Position numbers and translations under genes: made by a program
Part shown: positions 11,536-22,815 of the stretch, one piece after another
How positions within the stretch are numbered: the first letter of the stretch is position 1
How the letters are laid out: every line of letters starts with the position of its first letter
The notes under the pieces: generated by a model
Told to the model about the DNA's origin: nothing
Databases searched by the model: none
Seen by the model: the letters and a program-made list of their open reading frames with translations, nothing else
From: Hamiltosporidium tvaerminnensis
Taxonomy: Eukaryota; Microsporidia; Dubosqiidae
DNA: 64,000 nt
Assembly: GCA_022605425.2 (NCBI GenBank)
Contig: CM061246.1
Coordinates: 496,001-560,000, forward strand
Direction: 5' to 3'

Positions 11536-11934
11536 TAACCAAGCTATATTATATTTTAGAATTCTAAAATTATTCCTAGCGACCGTATTTTTTTAATTCG
11601 TTTGCTCAATTTTTTTATTACTTTTTTTTGTTTTTAAGAATAGAAATATCATTTTTAAATTCACTTTTCTCTAAAAAAAAAATATGAAATAAATAATTTC
11701 TTATTTTATCGTTGATATTCAGTTGTAAATTTTCTAAAATAAAACCTTTAAAAGATAATTGTGTTGACAATCCAGCCAACAAAAATACAAATTTAAGAAA
11801 AAATATTAAACGATAGGAAGATAGTCAATTATCCATGGGTTTTAAATTTACTATAATGTAGAGGTAATTAAAACAACGAAGATTTTGCAAAAATAATTTT
11901 ATTTTCTTTTTTAGAATATTGTTGTAGTTCAAAA

Positions 11935-12085
11935 AGGGACTGATCCTCTGGCTGGGGTTGAGCGTAGGGCTAACAGCCTACTTTTTAAAACCACCTTGTT
12001 ACAAATCCGAAAAAGACCGGTAGGTGGTATTACTGAGGGAGGCTAAGGCTCGTGCAGGGCTGTAGTGCCGAGGATGAATGAATAC
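11935..12085 (-). repeat. Copy 1 of dispersed repeat family C, partial
   Basis: On the minus strand this reads TTCATCCTCGGCACTACAGC, then GCCTCCCTCAGTAATACCAC, then AACCACCTTG-like and TGTTAGCCCTACGCTCAACC. It aligns with 22578-22815 and 26885-27125. It stops soon after the CAGTCCCTTT block, so the GTCGCCTCTTGCGAC part seen in the other two copies is missing. Confidence 0.85.
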
Positions 12086-12393
12086 TTAAAAAAGATAGCA
12101 AGCGTTTAGTAAAAAAATAACAAAATTATTGAACCTTAAAGTGTTAAGAAATGATAAAAATCAAAGTATTGACTCAAAATATAGGAAAAGATAAAGCAAA
12201 ATATCAAAAAAAATAAGAAAATTCCACAGTATTAAATAAAATGCTTTATTATCCTACAATAAATTTATTTCGTTCTAAATACTAATCGTTCGAAATAAAA
12301 TGGTTTAAAAATAGTAACGAGTAGAAAAATAATATAAAAATACTAAAAAAAAATATAAAATATTAATTTAATAAACAGAAAATAAACTTTTTT

Positions 12394-13146
12394 TTATCCG
12401 TAATTTTTTTCTTGAAAATATTTTTTAAGAAAAATATTTAAAAAATCACAGAGATAAACAGAATATTCAAAAATTACATCTTGTGTTTCATAATCCATAC
12501 AATCCTTAACAAGAAACTTTTGAATGGCAAATATCATTCTAAGTAAATGTTCTGGTCCATAGCAATTGGAAGGTAAATTTACATTTTTTTCTTTTTCAAA
12601 ATATTGAATGTACTGTTCTATTTCACATTCATATAATATAAAAGGATTTATTAACTTATCAAAATACCATGTAAATCCCTTAACAACTTCAAGAATTTCA
12701 TCTTCGGAAATTGAAGGTTTATTTGCTACAATAAATTTTGAAAATTCTTTTAATATTTTAGAAATCGGAAATTTTGATGGTAAAACAATCATTTTTTTAT
12801 CTTTTACCGATTTATAATCGTTTTTTAAAATTTCAAATAAATCTACTGGAATATGAATATCTTCTACGTAGGCTCTTAAAGGAAAAAGTTTGAATTTTTT
12901 ATAATTTTCTATACTTGAACGGTGAATACTGTGTTCTGGTATTTCTTCTTCACAAATAATATTGTGTCGAAGAGAATATATTATGTATTTTTTTATGTTC
13001 ATATCTGGTTTTTCTTCGGATGGCTTTGGAACTTCTATTATTTTTATAATACGACCTTCAATCCATTCATCTCTTGATTTTGTTATTATGTAGTTGTTAA
13101 TATATATTTTCTTTTGTTGAGTTTCAACTTGCTGCTTCACTTTCAT
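12394..13146 (-). CDS. EAF3: MRG15/Eaf3-like chromatin protein, 250 aa
   Basis: The start is ATG 13146, preceded by TTTCCCCTTGAATG. The N-terminus (about residues 15-75) looks like a reduced chromo-barrel: DEWIEGRIIKIIEV...KKYIIYSLRH. From about residue 90 the MRG domain follows, with IPVDLFEILKNDYKSVKDKK (the usual P..LK..L..D), MIVLPSKFPISKILKEF, EILEVVKGFTWYFDKLINPF (usual E...G+..YF...LG..LLY), and CYGPEHLLRMIFAIQKFL (usual YG..HLLRL). In other eukaryotes this protein reads H3K36 methylation and belongs to NuA4 acetyltransferase and Rpd3S deacetylase. The length is typical of a compact microsporidian version. The C-terminus is lysine-rich (FLKKYFQEKNYG). Confidence 0.88.
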   Translation of the reverse strand: MKVKQQVETQQKKIYINNYIITKSRDEWIEGRIIKIIEVPKPSEEKPDMNIKKYIIYSLRHNIICEEEIPEHSIHRSSIENYKKFKLFPLRAYVEDIHIPVDLFEILKNDYKSVKDKKMIVLPSKFPISKILKEFSKFIVANKPSISEDEILEVVKGFTWYFDKLINPFILYECEIEQYIQYFEKEKNVNLPSNCYGPEHLLRMIFAIQKFLVKDCMDYETQDVIFEYSVYLCDFLNIFLKKYFQEKNYG

Positions 13147-14328
13147 TCAAGGGGAAATAAATTTGATTCTTGTTCGTACAAATAAATAAAGAAGAGGTAA
13201 AAAAATGTAATGTTTTTTGCTTAAATAATGTGCCAAGGTAGTATTTTTTTATATTTTTTTACAAGTAATTATACACTTGATTTTATACGTGATGATTTTT
13301 AAAAACCGTTTCCGTTAAAAAAAAATAATAATTAGTTTTTTTTAAATTTTTCAAAATTTTTTTATATTGAAATTTCGTGTAAATAACCACTTTTATAAAC
13401 GAAAATAGTAAATATTACTTTTTTATTAATTTATTATACTTCTTCTTTAGAATGTATTTATAGTTTACTTTTTGTCAATTCTAAATATTTCTTTCTGATG
13501 TATAAAATATGTTATTTTTAGAATAAATTTTAAACTTATAGTTTAATTTTTGCGGATATTAAATATTTCTTAATGGTGTATAAAATATGTTTAAAAAGAA
13601 TTTAATTTTTTATTGCTTTCTATGATTTCTACATTCGAATGTGGAATACATATATTCAAAAGAAATATATTTTAATAAAAAGCATATCTATATTAAAAAA
13701 CCATGAATATTTGAAAAATATAAGTCTAAGAGGAATAGTAAAAAGACTTAAAAGTATCTGATCAAAAATTCTTATTGTAATGTTATTAATTAAATTAATA
13801 ATATAAATTATTCAAAGTAGTTTTTCTATATTAAATAAATTAAAATCTCTGATTAAATTAAATATTTTATAAACATAAATTCTAAATATTAGAATACTTA
13901 ATTATATATGTTGTCTAGAGAATTAATAAAGAGTTACTTATAATTAGATATGAATATAAATATGGTGAGTATGGCTTGATAGGATTATTTTGTTTTATAG
14001 AAGCAGTATTTGTATGATTCTCGAAAAATGTACTAAGGTTTAATCTACTAGTTTTTATTTTGTGTATTAAATTTGTTAGAAGGATTATTTTTATTGCTCT
14101 TGAGAGATTAAAAACGTTTGACTTACTATTTTAGAAATTTAATTTCTAAGAAGAATATTTTTTTATGATTCTTGTGGAAAGAAAAAAAGTATAATTTATA
14201 AAATTATGGTTTTGCGAATAAGATTCATGTACAACGTGTGTACTTATGTAATTATTAAATCATTAAAAATATAATTAAATTATAAAACCACTAAAAAAAA
14301 CAAAAACTATTTTATAAGAATAGTATTT
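13147..14328. other. AT-rich intergenic, nothing recognised
   Basis: Upstream region of the MRG gene up to the target duplication of the intact retrotransposon. No supported gene. The phrase GAATAGTATT already occurs twice just before the insertion (14316-14342). Confidence 0.5.
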
Positions 14329-14342
14329 ATAGGAATAGTATT

Positions 14343-17300
14343 GTTAGGATGGGTAGAAAGAAAAATGTTAGCAGCGAAATATCGAATAATACCAAAATAA
14401 AGGCTGCAAACGACGCTGATGAGGTGAAAAAGAGTGATAGTGAGATACAAAAATGTAAGCTACACCCACCGGCGATTCCCCTACCTTCCTCCTCCTACAC
14501 AACAATAACACCTCCACCACCAAGCCAAACATGCAGTAAAATGCAAAATAGTGGGCTTGACACCTTACCTTCGCCTAATGCACCAGTTCCCTCTTCGGTT
14601 GAAGTCTCTGCGTGCGAGCCATCGTACGACATGACAAGCCCCTGTACTCTAGCTATTCCGGAAGGTAACAGGCTAATGGCATTGCGGACGATATTCGATT
14701 CCGTAACAGCCGACCCGAAGGAATGGCCTCGAATTGTTTTTTTTGCAGTACAGACAAGGTTTGAAAGAATGCCAAGAAATGGCTGGACAGAGCTTCACAG
14801 GTACTATAATGAGAAATTCGGCTGCACTGAAACTCTCGAAGTGTTAAAAAAATTGGCACAAAGTGAGATGGGAAAGGATGTAAAATCAGAAGAGAATGGA
14901 GAGCGACGTAGAATCGCCACTTGTCTCGCTGATACATGCACCTTGACCGACACCACGGAGTACATAAACCTGAGAGATAAATTCTTGAGTAAAATCAAAG
15001 AAATCTCTGAGAACGAAATTGGAAAAGTGGTGGTCCGAACTAGAAAACATCCAAATGAATTGGTTGATAGTAAAGTTCTGAATCTCATAAATCGAGTAGC
15101 CGGTGAATATGCAGGAGCTCATGTACCTGAGTCAATTACGGAAGCCGCGTATATCATGCAAGCTGCGCAGGTATGCTATGACGAGGCAACACGTAAAGAG
15201 AAGCCTAGATCCGCTTGGAAGGAAAACATAGAAAATAAAATTTCTAAGTTAGTACTTTCCAAAGATCTCCTCGAGAAAGCTCGTAAGCAGGAAAAGCTCT
15301 CCACTTCGGAAACGAAGAGCCTTAAGAAAATCATGCGAGAGTTTAATTTAAACTTGAGCAGCGTAACTGATCTTTCTGAGGCTTTAGTTAAGAAGAATGA
15401 GTCTTTGAATGTTTACGAGAAAAAAATTACGATGCATGAAAGTAGGAAGCAATTCCGAAAAGAGAATCGTATGTTTGAGCTTTTCCGAGGTCGATTTTAT
15501 CGTGGGTTATCCGAGCGTGTGGAATCCGAGCATGTGGTTAGCCGTGATGAAATTGTGAGTTTTTGGTCTACAATGTGGAACAAAAATGATGACACAGTCA
15601 CGTACGATGATTATTTGATTCCATTTGTATCAGATAATCATCCGACCACGTTTCCTTCACTTGATGAATTTGTGAATATCATTAATTGGCTCCCTAATTG
15701 GAAAGCTGCTGGAATTGATGGTATTTACAATTTTTTCATTAAGAAACTTACAACTCTTCACAAATATCTTTATGATATTGTGAAAGTTATATGTTTAGAA
15801 GGAACACCTCAAGCTGATTGGTTTTACTGCGGGCTTACGTATTTGATACCGAAAGGAATTCCACGAAGAGGCTCTGACTACAGGCCAATCACTTGTATGT
15901 CCAACCTCTATAAGTTAACGACAAAGTGTGTAACGAAAGTCGTTCAACTTGAAGTGGAAAGGCGAGGGTTGCTTGCAGAGAACCAACTAGGGGCGGTAAG
16001 AGGTGTGCAGGGAGCGAAAGAGCAGGCTCTACTGAATATTGCCTTAAATAAAGAGTATGGAAATAATCTTAAGGCAACATGGATTGATGTTAAAAAAGCT
16101 TATGATTCAATAGATCATGCTTATTTAACTCAATGCATTGAAAACCTTAATTTACCTGATTGGATCCTGAAAGTTATTAAGGTAATTATATCAAAATGGA
16201 AAATTGATATATCAGTAGGGCCTGAAAAAATCATGAGCAAGAAGATTGATAGAGGGATTCTACAGGGAGATAGTCTGTCACCTTTGTTATTTGTGTTGTG
16301 TATGGATCCATTAAGCCGAAAGCTTAATGAAAAATACACAAAAGTGACAGTACAAACAGATGCAGAATCCCATTCTACTAATCATCTCTTGTTTATTGAT
16401 GATCTTAAGCTCCTTGCAAAAGACAGCTCCACATTGAGTGCTATGACAGGCGAGGCAAAGGAATTTTTAGAGGTGATTGGCTTAGAGATTAACAAAGAGA
16501 AGTCAGCCACAAATGATACGTGTTGTGAAGATACTGCTACTCTTCTAGAAGGTGTTAGTGTTTACAAATATTTAGGAATAATAGAAGATAGCAGAGGAAT
16601 CCCAACACGTAGCTCATTTGAAGAAGTACAGAGCAAACTTATATCAAGAGTTGAAAGACTTTGTCACACTAGATTAAATGCAAAAAATTTATTTTCTGCA
16701 ATCAATCAACATGCGATATCGTTAATCAACTACCACATAGGAGTACTTCGACTTGAACCGGCTGACTTCTCTAAGTTAGATGATGCAGTGCGTGCGGTGT
16801 TGGTTAAAAATAAGATACATCTCCGCCCAGGATGTAAAGAGCGGTTGTATCTTCCTAGAACAGAACTTGGAAGAGGCCTACATAGTGTTGAGTTGCGAAG
16901 CGAACATATGCTTCTGCAACTCTTGGATTGTCTGGAAAAAAGTAAAGAAATATCAACTAGACGAGCAGCAATCCTCAAGGTGGAGAATAATAATAAAACC
17001 CATCTTGCACTAATAAAAGGCTTCTTAAAAGTAAAGTACAGGTTGGTAGAAGAAGTCACTAAGAAAAGTTTAGAAGAAGCTCAACTTGCAAAACTATATA
17101 ACGAAATAGAAAAACGAAAACTCCATTCAAAGTTATATAATGCAAGAAAAAATGAGCTTGTGAGTGTTAGTGACTCTTCAAGATGGCTAAAGAGAGGAAA
17201 TATTAGGCCACGAAATGAAGCTGTGTTCTGCTATATCCAGGATAGAAATGTATTCTGGGGAGCAGATGGTGTGTGTCAACATTGCGGGAAGTCTGGTAAG

Positions 17301-18153
17301 ACTGTGGATCATCTAGCAACTAGATGTGAAAAAATGCTAGGCCATGATTACACTAGACGGCATAATGAAGTGGTTAGATGCCTACACCTTCTCCTTCTAA
17401 ATAGATATAAGTTTAAGTCTTCAAAACGAATAAGGAGCCACTCAGTTCAAGAAATTCTTGATAATGAGTATGCAGAGATAAGAGTGGACACCAGAATTAA
17501 AACTGATGTTAAAATTCGGAATAACAGACCGGACATATTTATTTTAGATAAGAAGAAGAATAAGATAACACTCATTGAAGTAGGAATCACTTCCCAAGAT
17601 TCACTTCAAATAGTTGAAACTGAAAAACTTAGGAAGTATGACCTGCTAGCCAATGAGTTGGGCCTTATTTATAAGTGTAGTGTTGAGATAATCCCTTATG
17701 TGATGACCTGGGACGGTATTGTGACAAAATACCATAAATCTCATCTTAAAAGACTAGAAATACCCATGAATGTAGAAGCATACATTCAGTCTATAGTACT
17801 TAAAAAGACAGTCGAAACTATTTCCTTTGATCGACGAAGAGGACTTGAGTCAGGACTAAATGCCGAAGAGAGCTGGGAGAGAGCGTCAATGGGTGTTATT
17901 ATGAGATCAGAGATGCATGAGGAACCAATACCCCCTTTAAAAGAAGCGAAAACAGAGGAAGATGGTGCCAAAAATTTTAAACCAAAATATAAAGCCCCCT
18001 TTATTTTACAAGGAGGAACCACTTTAGAGGAACCGACCAATAACATAAATGAAGAGTCGGATTTGGAAGAAGTGACAAAAGTGGTCAAAGAGGTAGAAGA
18101 AAACATGTAAAAATGGTAAAAAATATTTTAACCCAGAATTTTATTAAATAAAA
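14343..18153 (+). mobile_element. Intact RLE-type non-LTR retrotransposon with 14-bp target site duplication
   Basis: The sequence ATAGGAATAGTATT occurs at 14329-14342 and again at 18154-18167, flanking a unit of about 3.8 kb. That is the target-primed insertion signature. The element starts GTTAGG directly followed by the ATG of its single ORF, so the 5' untranslated part is only 6 nt. The 3' untranslated part is about 43 nt and ends TTTTATTAAATAAAA, with no long poly(A). The same 3' end is seen in the fragment at 58982-59073, which supports the boundary. Confidence 0.92.
14349..18110 (+). CDS. Retrotransposon polyprotein: reverse transcriptase, CCHC finger, restriction-like endonuclease, 1253 aa
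   Basis: One uninterrupted ORF carries all element functions. Residues 1-105 are proline/serine-rich and disordered; 105-430 are mostly helical and well conserved with copy A. The reverse transcriptase spans about 440-720: WKAAGIDGIYNF (450), LIPKG...DYRPITCMSNLYKLTTK (500-525), WIDVKKAYDSIDH (580), GILQGDSLSPLLF (635) and the catalytic FIDDLKLLA (681). A CCHC knuckle CQHCGKSGKTVDHLATRC sits near 976. An endonuclease of PD-(D/E)XK type follows: RPDIFILDKKKNKITLIEVG near 1060-1079, then KLRKYDLL near 1093. The order RT, CCHC, RLE is that of the R2-like superfamily. I see no N-terminal zinc finger as in R2. The C-terminal tail is acidic. With all catalytic motifs intact it could still be active. 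Confidence 0.96.
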   Translation: MGRKKNVSSEISNNTKIKAANDADEVKKSDSEIQKCKLHPPAIPLPSSSYTTITPPPPSQTCSKMQNSGLDTLPSPNAPVPSSVEVSACEPSYDMTSPCTLAIPEGNRLMALRTIFDSVTADPKEWPRIVFFAVQTRFERMPRNGWTELHRYYNEKFGCTETLEVLKKLAQSEMGKDVKSEENGERRRIATCLADTCTLTDTTEYINLRDKFLSKIKEISENEIGKVVVRTRKHPNELVDSKVLNLINRVAGEYAGAHVPESITEAAYIMQAAQVCYDEATRKEKPRSAWKENIENKISKLVLSKDLLEKARKQEKLSTSETKSLKKIMREFNLNLSSVTDLSEALVKKNESLNVYEKKITMHESRKQFRKENRMFELFRGRFYRGLSERVESEHVVSRDEIVSFWSTMWNKNDDTVTYDDYLIPFVSDNHPTTFPSLDEFVNIINWLPNWKAAGIDGIYNFFIKKLTTLHKYLYDIVKVICLEGTPQADWFYCGLTYLIPKGIPRRGSDYRPITCMSNLYKLTTKCVTKVVQLEVERRGLLAENQLGAVRGVQGAKEQALLNIALNKEYGNNLKATWIDVKKAYDSIDHAYLTQCIENLNLPDWILKVIKVIISKWKIDISVGPEKIMSKKIDRGILQGDSLSPLLFVLCMDPLSRKLNEKYTKVTVQTDAESHSTNHLLFIDDLKLLAKDSSTLSAMTGEAKEFLEVIGLEINKEKSATNDTCCEDTATLLEGVSVYKYLGIIEDSRGIPTRSSFEEVQSKLISRVERLCHTRLNAKNLFSAINQHAISLINYHIGVLRLEPADFSKLDDAVRAVLVKNKIHLRPGCKERLYLPRTELGRGLHSVELRSEHMLLQLLDCLEKSKEISTRRAAILKVENNNKTHLALIKGFLKVKYRLVEEVTKKSLEEAQLAKLYNEIEKRKLHSKLYNARKNELVSVSDSSRWLKRGNIRPRNEAVFCYIQDRNVFWGADGVCQHCGKSGKTVDHLATRCEKMLGHDYTRRHNEVVRCLHLLLLNRYKFKSSKRIRSHSVQEILDNEYAEIRVDTRIKTDVKIRNNRPDIFILDKKKNKITLIEVGITSQDSLQIVETEKLRKYDLLANELGLIYKCSVEIIPYVMTWDGIVTKYHKSHLKRLEIPMNVEAYIQSIVLKKTVETISFDRRRGLESGLNAEESWERASMGVIMRSEMHEEPIPPLKEAKTEEDGAKNFKPKYKAPFILQGGTTLEEPTNNINEESDLEEVTKVVKEVEENM

Positions 18154-18167
18154 ATAGGAATAGTATT

Positions 18168-19615
18168 TAAAAGAATAATATTTATATTCATTTAAATTTT
18201 CTTCTTTCAACTATTGATAAAAAATAAACAAAATATGCGATATAAATGATTTATATCTGGCAAAGTAAATATTTAATGAAATTTAGAAATCTTAGATATA
18301 TATCTATAATATTAAAATATATATTCTAAATTTAATCTCTTATATAACGGATATACAAGATATATTATAGTTTATAGTAAAGCACCTGATGAAAATTATA
18401 AAATTTTCATATGTATGTGTAATATTACAGATAACTTGGCACAATTTATTCTGGTTTAGTTAATCTTTTAAGGTTTTTATAATAGAAAAAAAAAGTATCG
18501 GATATTGCAAAAACAATAAAATATAAATATAAACCTACATATCTTTTGCCAAATTGAAATATTAGCAGACAATAAGTTTGTAAATCGAAGAAGTATATCG
18601 AATAAACATTTAATTTTATAGATTATAACCAAATAGAGTAGCATTTACAACAATAATGTATGATAATGGATATTAAAAAAGTATTTATAACGAATTATTT
18701 GGTAAGATACTTTGGCTGCAAGTAAATCGGGATTTAAGATCGAAATCTAGTAATATTAATCGTACATTTTTGTAAATAAATTATCACATCTGCTGTTTTG
18801 TTAAAAATTTCTGGAATATACGTATATTTCTTAAATTTTTTTTAAAAATATATTTGTTAATTATAAATTAAATACCATATATCAAGTACTATTTATGGAT
18901 TTTAAACTATAATTAGAACAAAAAAAATACACATATATAGTATATATTAGTACCTACATCTAATTACTACTTTATAACCCAAGGTTCTGATATTTTAAGT
19001 TATATCAAAATAATCTGAAATATATTGCTTTTTATTTATAAAAACTATTCGTTAAAGTAAATTTATTCTTAAATGTGTAAAAAATACAATGCATTCAAAT
19101 TTAATTTATGCGTGAATATTAAGGAATATTAACTAAATTAAAAACTAAATGACAAATATAAGAAAGGGGCAAATATTATGGAATGTATACAACAAATTAT
19201 TGATACAATCTATAATTGTTTTAACACAAAAACACTGCAGGTGTTACATGAACATTTTATAGAAAATATATTTTAATTTTTCGAACCTAAAGTAATTTAT
19301 AACTAATGATTAGATAAATCAGCATTGTTCTTATATTTGATTCGGCTCAAAATAGATTAATTATTCCGAAGTTATTTTAAATTTAAATACAAAAGATAGG
19401 AATTAAAATATAGGAACCTGATTTTATGTTGGAAAATTATATATTTTAATAATTGTAATTTAATGAAATATTACTTACATATAAATTTCTCAGTACAAAC
19501 GAATCACAGCGAATTATTTTAATTTGTTCAAAATATTTAATTTAAATAGTAAATGAAAGTATTCTATAAATCCTAGAACAATTTAATTTACTACTATTTC
19601 AAACTAAACAAAATA
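18168..19615. other. AT-rich intergenic, nothing recognised
   Basis: About 1.4 kb with only short chance ORFs between the retrotransposon and the secreted-protein gene. Confidence 0.5.
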
Positions 19616-19630
19616 ATGAGAAAACCCAGG

Positions 19631-20863
19631 ATGTATTTATGTTTAATTTCTGAGAAACTTAAATGGCTCATATTTTTAGAATTATTTGTTATATCATTGT
19701 CTCAAAACTTTATAATAAATTCTTTTGAATCAAAATTTGAAAGTAATTATAATTTATTTAAAGATTTATTTGAATTTTTGAATTCGAAAGATATTTATTT
19801 TTATGAAATTTTTAATTCATCTTGTACTACAAGTCTAATAGAAAATATCGAAGCACTTGAACTTTCTAAAGATACGAACATGTTTTATTTATATTTGAAA
19901 TTAAAAAACGAAATACGGTGTTTTATAAACAAACGAACATATTTGCTTAATTTTATATTTTATGAAAGTATATCATTACGAAATGATAAAATAAAGACAA
20001 GTAAAAATCAGAATTTAATGATTTTTAATAAGAAAAAACCGCTTTTATTGTTATATAGAACCGCATTAAATATTTTGTTAAATTTTATGAAGATTTTTAA
20101 GAAAATTGAAAACATATTTATTGCGTCAGAAATTGAATTAGTTCTTGCACCGTTTCTACTTAATGAAAAAGACTTTAGAAATCTCAATTTTTTCATTTTG
20201 AGACAGATAAGGAGTAGTTCTAGTATTTTCGATTTTTTCATTTTGAAAAAAAGTAAGTTCTTTGCTATAAACATCGGGAAACAACAGATAAAGCAACCTA
20301 TTAATCACAATATGCCTTCGAGTGTATTATATATTCTAAATGAAACAAAATATAGATTTCATGAAGAAATTGAACAAAGATTTACACCAAATCATATTTT
20401 GAATGAAAAATTACTAAATATAGAAGTTTATGTAAATACTTATACGATAGTTGAAATAAATGCAAAAAATAAAGAATCTTATATCCATGAATCACATAAA
20501 AAATATGAATTTCTTAATTATATCAAAAAAACTGCTAAAAATATTCATGAAAATCATAATTCTAACGAATTTATTTTCATACTTTTTGGATCAAATGCAG
20601 TACATTTGAAAATAGATATTAAGGAAAAACATTTAACAAAAAATAAAATGTATTATACAGCCAGAATAACATTTATTGAATCGATTTTATTCGAAGAATA
20701 TTTTTTTGAATTTGATGAAATCTATTCAAAAATTGGTGACATTAAAAGTAAAATTAGTACAACATTTGAAGAATTTCAACCAGAAAGGGTATCAAACCTT
20801 GAATCTTTGCTTTATAGAATTACATTTTATAAATTTTGGCATTTATATCAATCTGTTGAGTAA
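19631..20863 (+). CDS. Hypothetical secreted protein, 410 aa
   Basis: No family is recognised. Two nearby ATGs are in frame, at 19616 and 19631. The second is preferred because CCC stands 3 nt before it (AAACCCAGGATG), as in other genes of this window; with the first, the protein gains MRKPR. The N-terminus has a signal-peptide-like stretch, LKWLIFLELFVISLSQ, and there are no later strong membrane spans, so secretion into the host or to the spore wall is plausible. The body is rich in Phe, Ile, Asn, Lys and Glu. A hydrophobic block occurs near 140-170 (LLLLYRTALNILLNFMKIF). It is flanked by gene-free DNA. Lineage-specific secreted families are typical for microsporidia, but no repeat or domain supports a function. 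Confidence 0.72.
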   Translation: MYLCLISEKLKWLIFLELFVISLSQNFIINSFESKFESNYNLFKDLFEFLNSKDIYFYEIFNSSCTTSLIENIEALELSKDTNMFYLYLKLKNEIRCFINKRTYLLNFIFYESISLRNDKIKTSKNQNLMIFNKKKPLLLLYRTALNILLNFMKIFKKIENIFIASEIELVLAPFLLNEKDFRNLNFFILRQIRSSSSIFDFFILKKSKFFAINIGKQQIKQPINHNMPSSVLYILNETKYRFHEEIEQRFTPNHILNEKLLNIEVYVNTYTIVEINAKNKESYIHESHKKYEFLNYIKKTAKNIHENHNSNEFIFILFGSNAVHLKIDIKEKHLTKNKMYYTARITFIESILFEEYFFEFDEIYSKIGDIKSKISTTFEEFQPERVSNLESLLYRITFYKFWHLYQSVE

Positions 20864-21089
20864 CATAGATTTCACTCGAAATATTAACTGAAAATTGTCA
20901 ATAGATATTTAATTTTTTGTTTAACTGTAGAGATTAATTTCGAATTAGAAAAAAAACTTCTAGCTTTATACTTACCATCTTAGTCTATTCCTTACTTACC
21001 TCTCGGTGTCGAGAATAAACAAACGAATGTTTTCTATTTGTACATTTTAATCAGTTGTAACTCGGGATCATAGGGTATTTTACTATAGA

Positions 21090-21194
21090 TCCAGTGTGAT
21101 TTATATTCCACCAGAACGTCAACAATGATTTCCATACAATTTTACACATTCATTACCAAACCAAAAGTTTTTAATGGGGTTATCCTACCTCCAC
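21090..21194 (-). repeat. Terminal fragment of family B element
   Basis: Only the last ~105 bp of the element is present, read in the orientation of the 25.5 kb copy: TTATATTCCACCAGAACG, CATTCATTACCAAACCAAAA, then GGTTATCCTACCTCCAC. The strand given is that of copy 1, so this is its 5' end only. Confidence 0.75.
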
Positions 21195-22577
21195 CTTTTC
21201 TGTTTATATTATTTATAATTAAAGCTAGCATTTCAAAAAATTTACTCTATATAAAAGTAATTATATGGTTATTTTCTAAGCAATTTAGAACAAATACTAT
21301 CTTCTTTATCTGATATTAACTCGCAATTTTAATAAGTTTCCACATACTTAATTTTTCTTTTATAATTTATTTCTCCAAAATGTCTATACATTTTAATTTA
21401 CCAGATTTAAATAATAGACTAATTTAAAGAATTTTACGGGTCAAGATAAATAATTTCGCTACGTAAACATATTTTCAATTTCATTACTACTTATATTCTG
21501 CTGAATATACAAATTTTCTACAAAAAATCAATATTATGATGTAGATGCCTTTTATAAAATTATCTCTTTCATTTGCAAAATTTGATTTAATAATTTCATT
21601 TTAGAATTAAAATAAATATTGAAGGATCAATTAAAACTTTAGTTGGAATTAGTTATCATTTTAGGATTACTAGTTAAAATATAAGCAGAAAAGGATTCTT
21701 AGTTTCTTGAACAAATACATTCAATTATTTAAACAACTGAAATATCATAGTAAAATTCCTAAGAAATGTTTTAAAATCATGATATTTAAAGATTCAAAAC
21801 TCAAGTTTTATTTTCGCAATATACATGTTTCTTTTAGTAGGAACCATTTGAAATTACGAAAAAATGCGTTATAATCTGACAAAATATTTTGAAATAGTGA
21901 TAATTTCGTGAGTGAACTACTTAATTTATAACTTTGTTTTTCTATTTTTGGTAATAAATAAAATGTTTTGCTTTAATAGATCGGCTTATATATTTTTATC
22001 TTGTTATACTCAAATAGAACCAAAAACTAGTAAGAACATCAGATTCGAAATGTTTATTTGCAATTTAATTGGTCATTTATTTTTTTGATTCTTTTACTAG
22101 CCAATTCAAACCAGACCCTTGGTTTTTCAATGATAGTGAATAAAAAACTAGGAACCAACGCTGCTTTATTATTTAAAGTCTGTGGATCGATACTTTGTCA
22201 TTATTATAGTAAAAACGACTTATCCAATTTTTTATTTCAATATAAAAAATTTTATATTGAATAGGCTCAATATTGGTTTCAAGCATGTGAATCTACATTC
22301 TTAGAATAATTAGGTCTTTGTGTTTCTTCTTTATTCAGCAAATTTACTTTCTTAAATCTTCATAAATGATCTAACCATTTTTCAGTGATATTATATATTT
22401 TTTAATACCACCGAACGAAAATTTTAAATCTTATCATTTGAAATCTCCATATTTATGTTATTTCCCTATGTTTCCACCATTTTAGTTCTTAATATTTAGT
22501 TTAATGGCCTGATTCTGGACTTATAACACTATTAATATTCTAGTCATTTCTAACTGAAATCATATTTTTGTGTATTT
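21195..22577. other. AT-rich intergenic, nothing recognised
   Basis: No supported gene; only short open frames without a start motif. Confidence 0.5.
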
Positions 22578-22815
22578 ATTCATTCATCCTTGGCACTACA
22601 GCCCTGTGCAAGCCTTGGCCTCCCTTAGTAATATCACCCACCCATCCTTTTCCACTGGGTTTTTTTAATTAGTGGGTTTCACAACAGGTAGTTTTAAAGG
22701 GTGGGTTGTTAGCCCTACGCCCAACCCCAACATGTAGGATCAGTCCCTTTCAGTCGCCTCTTGCGACAAACAGAGAATACTCCAAGCCAATTCTGCTCCC
22801 GGCATGTTGGGGAAT
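22578..22815 (+). repeat. Copy 2 of dispersed repeat family C
   Basis: This is a GC-rich islet in AT-rich DNA. It begins TTCATTCATCCTTGGCACTA, passes through GCCTTGGCCTCCCTTAGTAA, GGGTTGTTAGCCCTACGCCC and CAGTCGCCTCTTGCGACAAA, and ends near CTCCCGGCATGTTGGGG. It aligns along its length with 26885-27125. From memory, very similar phrases are widespread in arthropod repeats. No coding capacity is seen. Confidence 0.85.

Noticed and set aside
14653-15122. Minus-strand frames within the intact retrotransposon
   Set aside because: They are antisense shadows of a well-supported plus-strand ORF.
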